Source of the DNA: Hyphomicrobiales bacterium
Lineage (GTDB): Bacteria > Pseudomonadota > Alphaproteobacteria > Rhizobiales > Afifellaceae
Length of the DNA: 7,319 nt
Assembly (NCBI GenBank): GCA_013812985.1
Contig: JACCSN010000926.1
Location: 1 to 7,319 of the forward strand
Direction of reading: 5' to 3'
Position 1 is the first letter of the stretch; each line of letters opens with the position of its first letter. The notes beneath the pieces are model-generated. The model had not been told where the DNA came from. It saw only the letters and a program-made list of their open reading frames with translations, and searched no databases. Positions 1 to 6,627 of the stretch are shown here, in pieces. The position numbers were made by a program, and so were the translations under genes.

Positions 1-598
1 GGAGCTGCCGGCCGGTGGCGCCGAATGCCTCACCGGCCTCCAGGAGGTGCTTCGGCGCCGAGGAGATGCCGAGATAGGTGAGGCGTATCGGGGCAGGCAC
101 GACGAAGATCGCCGTAGCGATCAGCCCGGGCACCATGCCGATGCCGAAGAAAATGATGGCCGGGATCAGGTAGACGAAGCTCGGCAGCGTCTGCATGAGG
201 TCGAGGATCGGCCGCATGCCTGCATAGAGCCTCGGCCGGTGCGCCGCGGCGATCCCCACCGGCAGGCCGATCGCCATGCAGATGAGCGCCGAGGAGACCA
301 CCAGAGCAAGCGTCTCGGTCGTTTCCTCCCAATAGCCCTGGTTGACGATGAAGAGCAGCCCCGCGGCGATCAGCGCGGCGAAGGCGATCGAGCGGCGCAA
401 GACAAAGGCGAGGGCCACGATGGCGGCGATGACGATCAGCGGATTGGGCGCCTGCAGGGCGAACAGGATGCCGTCGATGACACCCTGCAGGACGGTCGCG
501 ATGAAATCGAAGACCCCGCCGCCATGCGCCCGCAGCCAGTCGATGCCGGCCTTGGCCCAAGGGCCGATCGGGATCTTGTAGCTGGTCAGCCACTCCAT
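1..598 (-). CDS. choW: ChoW, choline ABC transporter permease (partial, C-terminus beyond window)
   Basis: Inner-membrane permease of a ProU-like ABC importer that takes choline delivered by ChoX. Reading leftward from the ATG at 596-598, the frame stays open for 199 codons to the window edge. The protein begins MEWLTSYKIPIGPWAKAGIDW. It has hydrophobic membrane segments at about residues 40-60, 66-85 and 95-115, then the stretch QTLPSFVYLIPAIIFFGIGM typical of ProW/ChoW proteins. The truncated end, EAGEAFGATGRQL, is the start of the EAA loop that contacts the ATPase. From memory, family members are about 280 residues, so some 80 are missing. The start is firm: the frame upstream is closed by TGA at 650-652, with no other ATG, GTG or TTG between. 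A GGGGA (613-609, minus strand) lies 10 bases before the ATG. The gene follows choX by 61 bases. An open frame at 30-593 in this area is a shadow. Confidence 0.93.
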   Translation of the reverse strand, partial: MEWLTSYKIPIGPWAKAGIDWLRAHGGGVFDFIATVLQGVIDGILFALQAPNPLIVIAAIVALAFVLRRSIAFAALIAAGLLFIVNQGYWEETTETLALVVSSALICMAIGLPVGIAAAHRPRLYAGMRPILDLMQTLPSFVYLIPAIIFFGIGMVPGLIATAIFVVPAPIRLTYLGISSAPKHLLEAGEAFGATGRQL

Positions 599-625
599 GA
601 CGCGCTTGTCCCCAACGGAGCCGGA

Positions 626-644
626 GGGGCGGCGTGAGCGCCCC
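626..644 (-). promoter_or_regulatory. Intercistronic hairpin between choX and choW
   Basis: A perfect 6-bp GC inverted repeat (GGGGCG, 7-base loop, CGCCCC) lies in the 61-base gap after the choX stop and before the choW start. In the minus-strand transcript it would form a stable hairpin. No run of U follows it, so it does not look like a complete intrinsic terminator. Structures in this place often protect the 3' end of the binding-protein message, giving more binding protein than permease; that role is inferred here. Confidence 0.4.
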
Positions 645-659
645 GCCGGTCAGCTTTGC

Positions 660-1601
660 TTATCCCAGGGTAGCCCTCACGGCTTCCACCCCGGGCTGGC
701 CGCCGGGCGTGGTCACGCCGTCCAGCCATGTGTCGAGCACGTCGGGATGCGCCGCGAGCCATTCCTTCGCCGCCGCGCCGGGCTCCTTGGAATCGTTCAG
801 GATGGCGCCCATGACCTCGTTCTCCATGGCGAGCGAGAAAACCATGTTCTGGAGGAGCTTGCCGACATTGGGGCATTCCTGGAGATAACCCTGGCGGACA
901 TTGGTGAGCACCGTGGCGCCGCCGTAATTGGGGCCGAACACATCGTCGCCGCCTTCCAGATAGGCCATCTCGATGTTGGCGTTCATCGGGTGCGGCTCCC
1001 AGCCGAGGAAGACGATCGGCTCCTTGCGGTCCACTGCGCGCTGCACCTGCGCCAGCATGCCCTGCTCGGAGGATTCGACGAGCTCGAAATCCTTGATCTC
1101 GAAGGTCCCCTTCTCCAGCATGCCGAGGATCAGACGGTTGCCGTCATTGCCGGGCTCGATGCCGTAGATCTTGCCGTCCAGCTGGTCCTTGAACTTGGCG
1201 ATGTCGGCGAAGCTTTTCAGGCCCGCCTCGTAGGTGTATTTCGGCACGGCGAGCGTATATTTCGCGCCCTCCAGATTGGCGCGCACCGTCTCCACTGAAT
1301 TGTCGTCGCGATAGGGCGCGATATCAGCTTCCATGGTCGGCATCCAGTTGCCGAGGAAGACGTCGATGTCCTTGTTCTTCAGCGATGCATAGGTGACAGG
1401 CACCGACAGCACCTTGACGTCGGTCTCGTAGCCAAGGCCTTCCAGCACCGTGGTCGCCAGCGCCGTAGTCGCGGTGATGTCGGTCCAGCCGACATCGGAG
1501 AAGCGGACTTGTCTGCAGCTGTCCGGCTCCTGAGCCGCGGCGACGCCGGCCGATACGGCCAATGCGAAAGCCGCGGCCGCCACCTTTCTCCCAATCATCA
1601 T
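660..1601 (-). CDS. choX: ChoX, periplasmic choline-binding protein of ABC transporter
   Basis: High-affinity choline-binding protein that feeds the ChoW/ChoV importer. It has 313 residues, a usual length for the family. Residues 1-23 form a signal peptide (positively charged start, Ala-rich core, AAA before Gln24), so the mature protein is periplasmic. The ligand residues known from Sinorhizobium ChoX (Trp43, Asp45, Trp90, Tyr119, Asn156, Trp205) all have counterparts here at a constant offset of four: Trp39, Asp41, Trp86, Tyr115, Asn152 and Trp201. This complete aromatic box argues for choline rather than an unrelated ligand. The only two cysteines, Cys29 and Cys243, could form a disulfide (inference). 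The start codon is one of two adjacent ATGs (1601 or 1598), with GGGAGAG at 1614-1608 as ribosome binding site, six bases upstream. It is first in an operon with choW and is transcribed away from betI. Confidence 0.96.
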   Translation of the reverse strand: MMIGRKVAAAAFALAVSAGVAAAQEPDSCRQVRFSDVGWTDITATTALATTVLEGLGYETDVKVLSVPVTYASLKNKDIDVFLGNWMPTMEADIAPYRDDNSVETVRANLEGAKYTLAVPKYTYEAGLKSFADIAKFKDQLDGKIYGIEPGNDGNRLILGMLEKGTFEIKDFELVESSEQGMLAQVQRAVDRKEPIVFLGWEPHPMNANIEMAYLEGGDDVFGPNYGGATVLTNVRQGYLQECPNVGKLLQNMVFSLAMENEVMGAILNDSKEPGAAAKEWLAAHPDVLDTWLDGVTTPGGQPGVEAVRATLG

Positions 1602-1607
1602 TGCTGA

Positions 1608-1614
1608 CTCTCCC
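1608..1614 (-). promoter_or_regulatory. Ribosome binding site of choX
   Basis: GGGAGAG on the minus strand, six bases before the first ATG of choX. Its strength fits high expression of the binding protein and supports the start at 1601 (or 1598). Confidence 0.7.
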
Positions 1615-1634
1615 AGAATTCGTTTGTTTCGGAT

Positions 1635-1650
1635 CGGCCGGACCCGGCCG
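1635..1650. promoter_or_regulatory. GC-rich inverted repeat in the choX leader
   Basis: CGGCCG, GACC, CGGCCG: two copies of a self-complementary hexamer around a 4-base spacer, able to form a 6-bp GC hairpin about 33 bases before the choX start. It lies in the divergent control region on the choX side. It may be a leader RNA structure or simply GC-rich repetition. No function is known to me. Confidence 0.3.
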
Positions 1651-1697
1651 GTTCTGCCGTCATCGAAGCATCAAAGGTCGAAACTGGCAAGCTTTCG

Positions 1698-1717
1698 TTG
1701 ATTGATCCGTCAATCAA
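1698..1717. promoter_or_regulatory. Probable BetI operator
   Basis: A perfect 8-bp inverted repeat, TTGATTGA, TCCG, TCAATCAA, sits 35 bases before the betI start and 96 bases before choX. Its core, ATTGATCCGTCAAT, resembles the ATTGA/TCAAT palindromes I remember for BetI sites in other proteobacteria. TetR-family repressors usually bind such palindromes in front of their own genes, so autoregulation of betI-betA is the natural reading. The site could also affect the divergent choX promoter. I could not identify convincing -35 and -10 boxes on either strand. Confidence 0.75.
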
Positions 1718-1741
1718 AAACAGCTAAGCGTCTTGGTCTGT

Positions 1742-1747
1742 GGGAGG
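1742..1747 (+). promoter_or_regulatory. Ribosome binding site deciding the betI start
   Basis: GGGAGG five bases before the ATG at 1753. It supports this start over the in-frame TTG at 1702, which would add 17 residues and lies inside the operator palindrome. Confidence 0.75.
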
Positions 1748-1752
1748 CGCAG

Positions 1753-2337
1753 ATGCCGCGGATCGGAATGGAGCCCCTGCGCCGCAAGGCGCTCATCTCG
1801 GCGGCCATCGAGGCGATCCACACCCACGGCATGGCGCAGGTGACCATGGGCGAGATCGCCCGCCGGGCCGGTGTGTCGGCGGCGCTGGCGCACCATTATT
1901 TCGGCGGCAAGGACCAGCTTCTGCTCGCCACCATGCGACATCTCCTTTCGGAGCTCGGCGAGGACGTGCAGCGGCGGCTGCATGCGGCGGAAACGCCTCG
2001 CCAGCGCATCTCAGCGATCATTCGCGGCAATTTCGCCGATCAGTTCCGCCCGGCGGTCATCTCCGCCTGGCTCGCATTCTACGTCCAGGCGCAGAACGAC
2101 GCGGAGGCGCGCCGGCTCCTGCGCGTCTATACGAGCCGCCTGGACAGCAACCTGGTCCACGCGCTGCGCGAGCTGACGACGCGCGAGCACGCCGCCGAGA
2201 TCGCCGAAACCGCCGCCGCGTTGATCGACGGGCTGTGGATCCGCCGCTCGCTCAGCAATGGCGATCCCGATCCGGAAGGCGCCGTCAAGCTGGTCGAGCG
2301 AGCGGTGTTCCAGGGCCTCAGGTTATCCGATGCTTGA
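1753..2337 (+). CDS. betI: BetI, TetR-family repressor of choline/glycine betaine genes
   Basis: Choline-responsive transcriptional repressor of 194 residues, close to the usual 195-200 of BetI. The N-terminus [19 protein letters not shown] and the helix-turn-helix at about residues 31-50 ([20 protein letters not shown]) are typical of BetI, as is the following [15 protein letters not shown]. The C-terminal part, with [11 protein letters not shown] and [16 protein letters not shown], also fits BetI and not a generic TetR protein. Known BetI proteins repress their own bet operon, and choline relieves the repression. The ATG at 1753 has a GGGAGG ribosome site, and the probable operator lies just upstream. 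The gene overlaps betA by 8 bases, so the two should be translationally coupled. It is divergent from choX. Confidence 0.95.
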   Translation: MPRIGMEPLRRKALISAAIEAIHTHGMAQVTMGEIARRAGVSAALAHHYFGGKDQLLLATMRHLLSELGEDVQRRLHAAETPRQRISAIIRGNFADQFRPAVISAWLAFYVQAQNDAEARRLLRVYTSRLDSNLVHALRELTTREHAAEIAETAAALIDGLWIRRSLSNGDPDPEGAVKLVERAVFQGLRLSDA

Positions 2338-3985
2338 GGCCGATTACGTCATCGTCGGGGCGGGCTCGGCCGGCTGCGCGCTCGCCTCCAGGCTGTCGGA
2401 GGACGGCAAGCACCGCGTGCTCCTGCTGGAATACGGGCGGACCGATCTCGGGCCCCTCATCCAGATGCCCGCCGCCTTCTCCATCCCGATGAACATGCGC
2501 GCCTACGACTGGGGCTACCGCACCGAGCCCGAGCCGCATCTCGGCGGCCGCCAGCTCGCCACGCCGCGCGGAAAAGTGATCGGCGGCTCGTCGTCGATCA
2601 ACGGCATGGTGTTCGTGCGCGGCCACGCCTGCGATTTCGACGGCTGGGAAGCGGGCGGCGCCCAGGGCTGGGCGTTCAAGGATGTGCTCCCCTACTTCAA
2701 GCGCATGGAGACGGCGCATGGCGGCGAGGACGGCTGGCGCGGGACGGATGGGCCCCTCCACGTCACCCGCGGCACGCTCGCCAACCCGCTCTACAGGGCC
2801 TTCACCGACGCCGGCCAGGAAGCCGGCTATCCCTTCACGGCCGATTATAACGGGGCCCGGCAGGAAGGTTTCGGGCCGATGGAGATGACGGTCTGGCGAG
2901 GCCGCCGCTGGTCGGCCGCCAACGCCTATCTGCGGCCGGCGCTGAAACGCCAGAACCTCGCTTTGATGACCGGCGCGCATGCCGAGCGCATCGCCTTCGA
3001 GGGACGGCGGGCCGTCGGCGTGGTGATCCGCCGCTGGGGCCGTATCGAGACCGTGCGGGCGCGGAAGGAGGTGATCGTCACCGCGTCCTCAATCAATTCG
3101 CCAAAACTTCTGATGCTGTCTGGGATCGGCCCCGCGGATCACCTTCGCGAGCATGGCGTCGCGGTGGTCGCCGACCGCCCCGGCGTCGGCGCCAATCTTC
3201 AGGATCACCTGGAAGTCTATGTGCAGCAATGCTGCATCCAACCCGTCACGCTGAACGCGCACCTCGGCTGGCTGCCGCGCGCCAGGATCGGCCTGCAATG
3301 GCTGGCGAACGGGACGGGGCTCGGCGCCAGCAATCATTTCGAGGCCTGCGCCTTCGTCCGCTCGGAAGCCGGCGTGCCCTACCCCGATTTGCAGCTGCAT
3401 TTCCTGCCGGCGGCGGTGCGCTACGACGGTCGCGCGGCGGCGACGGCGCATGGCTATCAGGTCCATGTCGGACCCATGCGCTCGCCCTCGCGAGGCGCCG
3501 TCCGCCTGCGTTCCGGCGATCCGCGCCAGGCGCCCTCGATCCGCTTCAACTACATGGGCGCCCCGGAAGACTGGCGCGACTTCCGCAAGGCCATCCGGCT
3601 GACCCGCGAGATCTTCGCGCAACCCGCGCTCGCCAGCTTCCGCGGCGAGGAGATCGCGCCGGGCGAGGGCGCGCAGACGGACGCCGAGCTCGACGATTTT
3701 ATCCGCGACAACGTCGAAAGCGCCTACCATCCGTGCGGCACGTGCCGCATGGGCGCGCTGGACGACGCCCGATCCGTCGTCGATGCGGAGTGCCGGGTCC
3801 TCGGGGTCGAAGCTCTCCGCGTCGCCGATTCCTCGATCTTCCCGGAGATCACCAACGGCAATCTGAACGGTCCTTCCATCATGGTCGGCGAGAAGGCGGC
3901 GGACCATATCCTGGGCAGGCCTCCCCTCCCGGCCTCGAACCTGGAGCCGTGGATGCACCCCCATTGGCAAACCGCCCAGCGCTAG
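2330..3985 (+). CDS. betA: BetA, choline dehydrogenase (GMC oxidoreductase)
   Basis: FAD enzyme, probably membrane-associated, that oxidises choline to betaine aldehyde; some family members also carry out the second step to glycine betaine. It has 551 residues, about the length of E. coli BetA (556). The N-terminal FAD-binding motif GAGSAG is at residues 10-15, the GMC signature GGSSSINGM at 85-93, and a second conserved segment, [16 protein letters not shown], near residue 255. The active-site motif [10 protein letters not shown] contains His467, and NGNLN contains Asn511; these correspond to His466 and Asn510 of choline oxidase. Segments such as GASNHFEA and [11 protein letters not shown], and the C-terminal SNLEPWMHP, match BetA and not other GMC enzymes. 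The ATG at 2330 gives the family N-terminus; an ATG at 2258 in the same frame lies inside betI and is rejected. Only a weak CAGG precedes the start, which suits coupling to betI. No betB or betC lies next to it. Confidence 0.96.
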   Translation: MLEADYVIVGAGSAGCALASRLSEDGKHRVLLLEYGRTDLGPLIQMPAAFSIPMNMRAYDWGYRTEPEPHLGGRQLATPRGKVIGGSSSINGMVFVRGHACDFDGWEAGGAQGWAFKDVLPYFKRMETAHGGEDGWRGTDGPLHVTRGTLANPLYRAFTDAGQEAGYPFTADYNGARQEGFGPMEMTVWRGRRWSAANAYLRPALKRQNLALMTGAHAERIAFEGRRAVGVVIRRWGRIETVRARKEVIVTASSINSPKLLMLSGIGPADHLREHGVAVVADRPGVGANLQDHLEVYVQQCCIQPVTLNAHLGWLPRARIGLQWLANGTGLGASNHFEACAFVRSEAGVPYPDLQLHFLPAAVRYDGRAAATAHGYQVHVGPMRSPSRGAVRLRSGDPRQAPSIRFNYMGAPEDWRDFRKAIRLTREIFAQPALASFRGEEIAPGEGAQTDAELDDFIRDNVESAYHPCGTCRMGALDDARSVVDAECRVLGVEALRVADSSIFPEITNGNLNGPSIMVGEKAADHILGRPPLPASNLEPWMHPHWQTAQR

Positions 3986-4025
3986 AGCCTGGCAACGGGA
4001 CGGCCTCGCCTTGAGCCACCCGGCG

Positions 4026-4655
4026 ATGTCCCCTCACGATCGGCTCGTGATCCGGCGGCTCGGTCGCGACGAGCTTCCCGCCGACACGGTTGCGCTGGCG
4101 CGCTTTCTCGTCGGCAGGACGCTCGTCCGTGAGACCGAGGAGGGCCGGCTTTCAGGGCGGATCATCGAGACGGAAGCCTACCCGGTCGGCGACAGCAGCA
4201 GCCACGCTTACCGCGGCGAGACCCGGCGCAACCGGTCGATGTTCCTGGAACGCGGCCATGCCTATGTCTACATCGCCTATGGCTGCTGGCCTGTCCTGAA
4301 CGTGGCGAGCGAGGCCCGGGACATCGGCGCCGGCGTGCTTCTCCGCGCCCTGGAGCCGCTGGAAGGCATCGACGCGATGGGCGCGAACCGGAACGGCGCG
4401 CGGCTGCAGGATCTGGCGCGCGGGCCGGGCAGGCTGGCGGCGGCTTTGCGGATCAGCTTGCGGCATGACGGGAACGACCTGTGCGGGCCGGGGGCGCTCT
4501 GGCTCGGGTCGGCGGCGCGCGAGCCGGACGAGATCCCCCGCGGGATCATCGCCACGACGCGAATCGGCATCACCAAGGAGGCCGGCCGGCCGCTGCGCTT
4601 CCTGGAGCGTGGCAATCGGCTCGTCAGCGGGCCGCGGAGGGCGCTGACCAGCTGA
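4026..4655 (+). CDS. mpg: DNA-3-methyladenine glycosylase (AAG/MPG family)
   Basis: Base-excision repair enzyme that removes alkylated purines such as 3-methyladenine. It has 209 residues from the ATG at 4026, about the size of bacterial members. The conserved block IIETEAY followed by RNRSMF and HAYVYIAYG is present. Against human AAG (Glu125, Tyr127, His136, Tyr159, Asn169) the matching residues are Glu50 (catalytic base), Tyr52, His60, Tyr82 (intercalating) and Asn92, so the site looks intact. VLLRALEPLEG and the later ARGPGRLAAAL are also family segments. The start is uncertain: a TTG at 4011, with GGGA ten bases upstream, would add five residues. The ATG is preferred, though its ribosome site is weak. 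It starts 40 bases after betA with no visible terminator between, so it may be read from the bet promoter; a functional link to choline is not established. Confidence 0.93.
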   Translation: MSPHDRLVIRRLGRDELPADTVALARFLVGRTLVRETEEGRLSGRIIETEAYPVGDSSSHAYRGETRRNRSMFLERGHAYVYIAYGCWPVLNVASEARDIGAGVLLRALEPLEGIDAMGANRNGARLQDLARGPGRLAAALRISLRHDGNDLCGPGALWLGSAAREPDEIPRGIIATTRIGITKEAGRPLRFLERGNRLVSGPRRALTS

Positions 4656-4841
4656 TTTCGCGGGCGCGATTTCAATACGGCGCAAACAGGTGCAATTTGT
4701 GCGCTTTTGGTCGGCCAGCTTTGTGCGAACCGTTTAGAAGAGCATGCGAATTCGGCCTTTCACGACAGTTTCGTGACAGCCGCGAGGCCAAGCGCGGCAT
4801 TGCCCTTTTCCGATCTCCACGGCTCCAACCTCCACCGCTCC
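4656..4841. other. Intergenic region between glycosylase and Na/Pi transporter genes
   Basis: At 186 bases this is the longest gene-free stretch, less GC-rich than its surroundings at its left end. It holds the Pho-box-like repeat (4758-4779) and two copies of TTTGTGCG (4696-4703 and 4720-4727). No stem followed by a T-run marks a terminator for the glycosylase gene, and I could not assign a sigma-70 promoter with good boxes and spacing. A separate promoter for the transporter gene is likely to be here, judged only from gap size and base composition. Confidence 0.5.
4758..4779 (-). promoter_or_regulatory. Pho-box-like tandem repeat before the Na/Pi transporter
   Basis: Two adjacent 11-bp units, TTTCACGACAG and TTTCGTGACAG, differ at two positions. 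On the minus strand they read CTGTCAC, GAAA, CTGTCGT. This matches the PhoB box layout (two CTGTCAT-like heptamers, 4-base spacer, 11-bp period) at 12 of 14 heptamer positions. The repeat ends 62 bases before the start of a phosphate transporter gene. Caveats: the heptamers point away from that gene, and the same bases also form an inverted repeat (TCACGA, 5 bases, TCGTGA; 4760-4776), which could be another protein's operator or an RNA hairpin. Confidence 0.4.
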
Positions 4842-6488
4842 ATGCCCGTCACGCACCTCATCCTCAACCTCATCGGCGAGATCGCGCTGCTCCTCTGGGG
4901 CATTCACATGGTCCAGAGGAGCGTCACGCAGGCGTTCGGCACGGATCTGCGGGGCCTTCTGGCGCGCGGGCTCAAGACCCGTTTCCATGCCTTCCTGGTG
5001 GGGCTCGGCGTCACCGCTCTGCTGCAATCGAGCACGGCCACAGCGCTCATGGCGGTGTCTTTCACCGGGACCGCGGCGGTGGATCTGGTCCCCGCGCTTG
5101 CCGTGATGCTCGGCGCCAACGTTGGCACCACCCTGATCGTGCAGGTGCTCTCCTTCGACATCACGCTGGTTTTCCCCGTGCTGATCGCGGCCGGCGTCCT
5201 CGTCCATCGGCGCGCCAAGGGGACGCGGTATCGCGACCTGGGCCGGGCGGCGATCGGGCTGGGCCTCATGCTTCTCGCACTGAACCTGATAGCCGAAGCG
5301 ATCCGGCCGAACAGCAGTTCGGCTGCCGTGGCGGGCCTGCTTGCCGCCCTGACGCGCGAGCCGCTGCTGACCGTGGCGGTCGCCGCCGCGCTCACCTGGG
5401 CCGCGCATTCCAGCGTCGTCGTCATCCTCGCCGTGATCTCGCTGTCCGGCACGGGCCTGCTGGCGCCCGAGGCAGCGATCGCGATGGTGCTCGGAGCCAA
5501 TATCGGCAGCGCGATTAATCCGGTTCTGGCTGGGACCGGGGGCGACCCGGTCAAGCTCCGGCTGCCGATCGGGAACCTTTTGACCCGCATTGTCGGGACC
5601 GCGCTGGCGCTGCCGTTCCTGGATCCGGCGCTTCGCGGGCTGACGGCGCTTGGCCCTGATCCGGGCCGAATGGCAGCCAATTTCCACACGGCCTTCAATC
5701 TCGCCGTGGCGGCGCTATTTATCGGGATCCTGCACCCGTTCGCCGGATTGCTGATCCGCTTCCTTCCGGCCCGGCCGGCGGCCAACGATCCCGCCCTGCC
5801 GCTATATCTCGATCGTTCGGCGCTTCGCACGCCCGCGGTGGCGCTCGCCAATGCGGCGCGCGAGACGTTGCGGATCGCCGACGTGGTGGAAAAAATGCTC
5901 GCCGCCACGCAGAACACGTTTCACGGCGACGACCGCGATCTCGTGGCGCGGACGAGCCGCATGGACGATGTCGTCGACCGCCTCCACGAGGCGCTGCAGC
6001 GCTACATCGCGGCGATCTCACGTGAAGGACTGAGCGAGGGAGAGTCCCGGCGGTTGGCCGAGGTGCAGGGCTTCGCGATCAACCTGGAGCATATCGGCGA
6101 CATCATCGACAAGAACCTCACCGAGCTCGCCGCCAAGCGCATGCGGCTGCAGCTCAGCCTGTCTCCCGAGGGGATGGCGGAGATCGACGCCATGTATGCG
6201 CAGCTCCTCGATCATCTCCGGTTAGCCGTCGCCGTGTTCATGTCCAACGATGTCGAGGCCGCGCGCCGCCTTGTCGCCGAGAAGGAGCAGTTCCGCGAGC
6301 TTGAGCGCCGCTCGACGGAAAAGCACTTCGCGCGGGTGCGCGAAGGCCGCGTCGCCTCGATCGAGACCAGCGGCCTGCATCTCGATGTGGTCCGCGACCT
6401 GAAGCGCATCGAAGCCCATCTCGCCGCCACAGCCTATCCGCTCCTGGAGCGGACCGGCGCCCTGAAGCCCACCCGGCTGGCCTCGTGA
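4842..6488 (+). CDS. Na/Pi cotransporter family protein, YjbB-like, with C-terminal PhoU-like domain
   Basis: Inner-membrane phosphate transporter of the NptA/YjbB branch of the sodium-phosphate (PNaS) family. It has 548 residues; E. coli YjbB has about 543. The membrane part (about residues 5-310) contains two related repeats: the first with GVTALLQSSTAT (Gln62-Ser-Ser) and GANVGTT, the second with AAHSS (His189-Ser-Ser) and GANIGSAINP. Eight or nine hydrophobic segments are visible. From about residue 325 (LRTPAVALANAARETLRIAD) to the end lies a helical PhoU-like cytoplasmic region that closely follows YjbB. Direction of transport, uptake or export, cannot be read from the sequence. The ATG at 4842 matches the YjbB N-terminus; in-frame TTG or GTG codons at 4707, 4773 and 4800 would add a non-conserved hydrophilic stretch. 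No Shine-Dalgarno is visible: the leader before the ATG is pyrimidine-rich. A Pho-box-like repeat lies upstream. Confidence 0.92.
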   Translation: MPVTHLILNLIGEIALLLWGIHMVQRSVTQAFGTDLRGLLARGLKTRFHAFLVGLGVTALLQSSTATALMAVSFTGTAAVDLVPALAVMLGANVGTTLIVQVLSFDITLVFPVLIAAGVLVHRRAKGTRYRDLGRAAIGLGLMLLALNLIAEAIRPNSSSAAVAGLLAALTREPLLTVAVAAALTWAAHSSVVVILAVISLSGTGLLAPEAAIAMVLGANIGSAINPVLAGTGGDPVKLRLPIGNLLTRIVGTALALPFLDPALRGLTALGPDPGRMAANFHTAFNLAVAALFIGILHPFAGLLIRFLPARPAANDPALPLYLDRSALRTPAVALANAARETLRIADVVEKMLAATQNTFHGDDRDLVARTSRMDDVVDRLHEALQRYIAAISREGLSEGESRRLAEVQGFAINLEHIGDIIDKNLTELAAKRMRLQLSLSPEGMAEIDAMYAQLLDHLRLAVAVFMSNDVEAARRLVAEKEQFRELERRSTEKHFARVREGRVASIETSGLHLDVVRDLKRIEAHLAATAYPLLERTGALKPTRLAS

Positions 6489-6537
6489 GGCGGGGTCCCA
6501 CGACCAGGTGAGCAGCGTCGGCTTTCAAGGGATCGTC

Positions 6538-6627
6538 ATGCGGTGGCTTGACCTGGGGTTGCCCGGTTCGCCAGCGCAGCCGTCGACCGGCCGCCGGAGC
6601 AAATCAGGCCGCCACGCGCCCCGATGA
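6538..6627 (+). CDS. Possible 29-codon leader ORF coupled to the EamA transporter gene
   Basis: An ATG at 6538 is preceded by AAGGGA (6527-6532), five bases away, a good ribosome site. The frame codes for 29 residues, beginning MRWLDLGLPGSPAQPSTGRR, basic towards the end, with no similarity I recognise. Its TGA (6625-6627) overlaps the ATG of the EamA gene (6624-6626) as ATGA, the classic arrangement for translational coupling. The downstream gene has no clear ribosome site of its own. It may therefore be a leader peptide that supplies ribosomes to that gene. It could also be chance in GC-rich DNA; the peptide has no conserved feature to decide. Confidence 0.35.
   Translation: MRWLDLGLPGSPAQPSTGRRSKSGRHAPR

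Noticed and set aside
30..593. 187-residue frame on the minus strand (start at 593)
   Set aside because: Arg/Pro/His-rich translation with no family character; it is a shadow of choW, whose true frame starts at 598 and runs off the left edge.
3089..3970. 293-residue minus-strand frame inside betA
   Set aside because: Antisense shadow of a well supported BetA; low-complexity Arg/Ala-rich translation and no ribosome site noted.
4662..4673. TCGCG-GG-CGCGA-like symmetry after the glycosylase stop as a terminator
   Set aside because: The loop would be only two bases and no T-run follows, so it is not a credible intrinsic terminator.
4696..4727. Two copies of TTTGTGCG, 24 bases apart
   Set aside because: Only 8 bases identical, no symmetry and no known regulator; promoter boxes built on them have poor -10 matches at proper spacing.
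4744..4776. 10-residue ORF before the Na/Pi transporter gene
   Set aside because: The purine-rich stretch before its ATG is only one base away, and the frame ends well short of the gene; nothing sets it apart from chance.
4734..5687. 317-residue minus-strand frame over the Na/Pi transporter, and a similar one at 4904-5917
   Set aside because: Both are antisense to clear transmembrane coding sequence and read as Arg/Gly/Ser-rich noise common in GC-rich DNA.
6504..6556. CCAGGT and ACCTGG as an inverted repeat after the Na/Pi transporter gene
   Set aside because: Six-base arms 41 bases apart with no T-run are expected by chance.
6560..6580. GGTTCGCC resembling a tRNA T-loop
   Set aside because: No matching acceptor, D or anticodon stems could be found around it.
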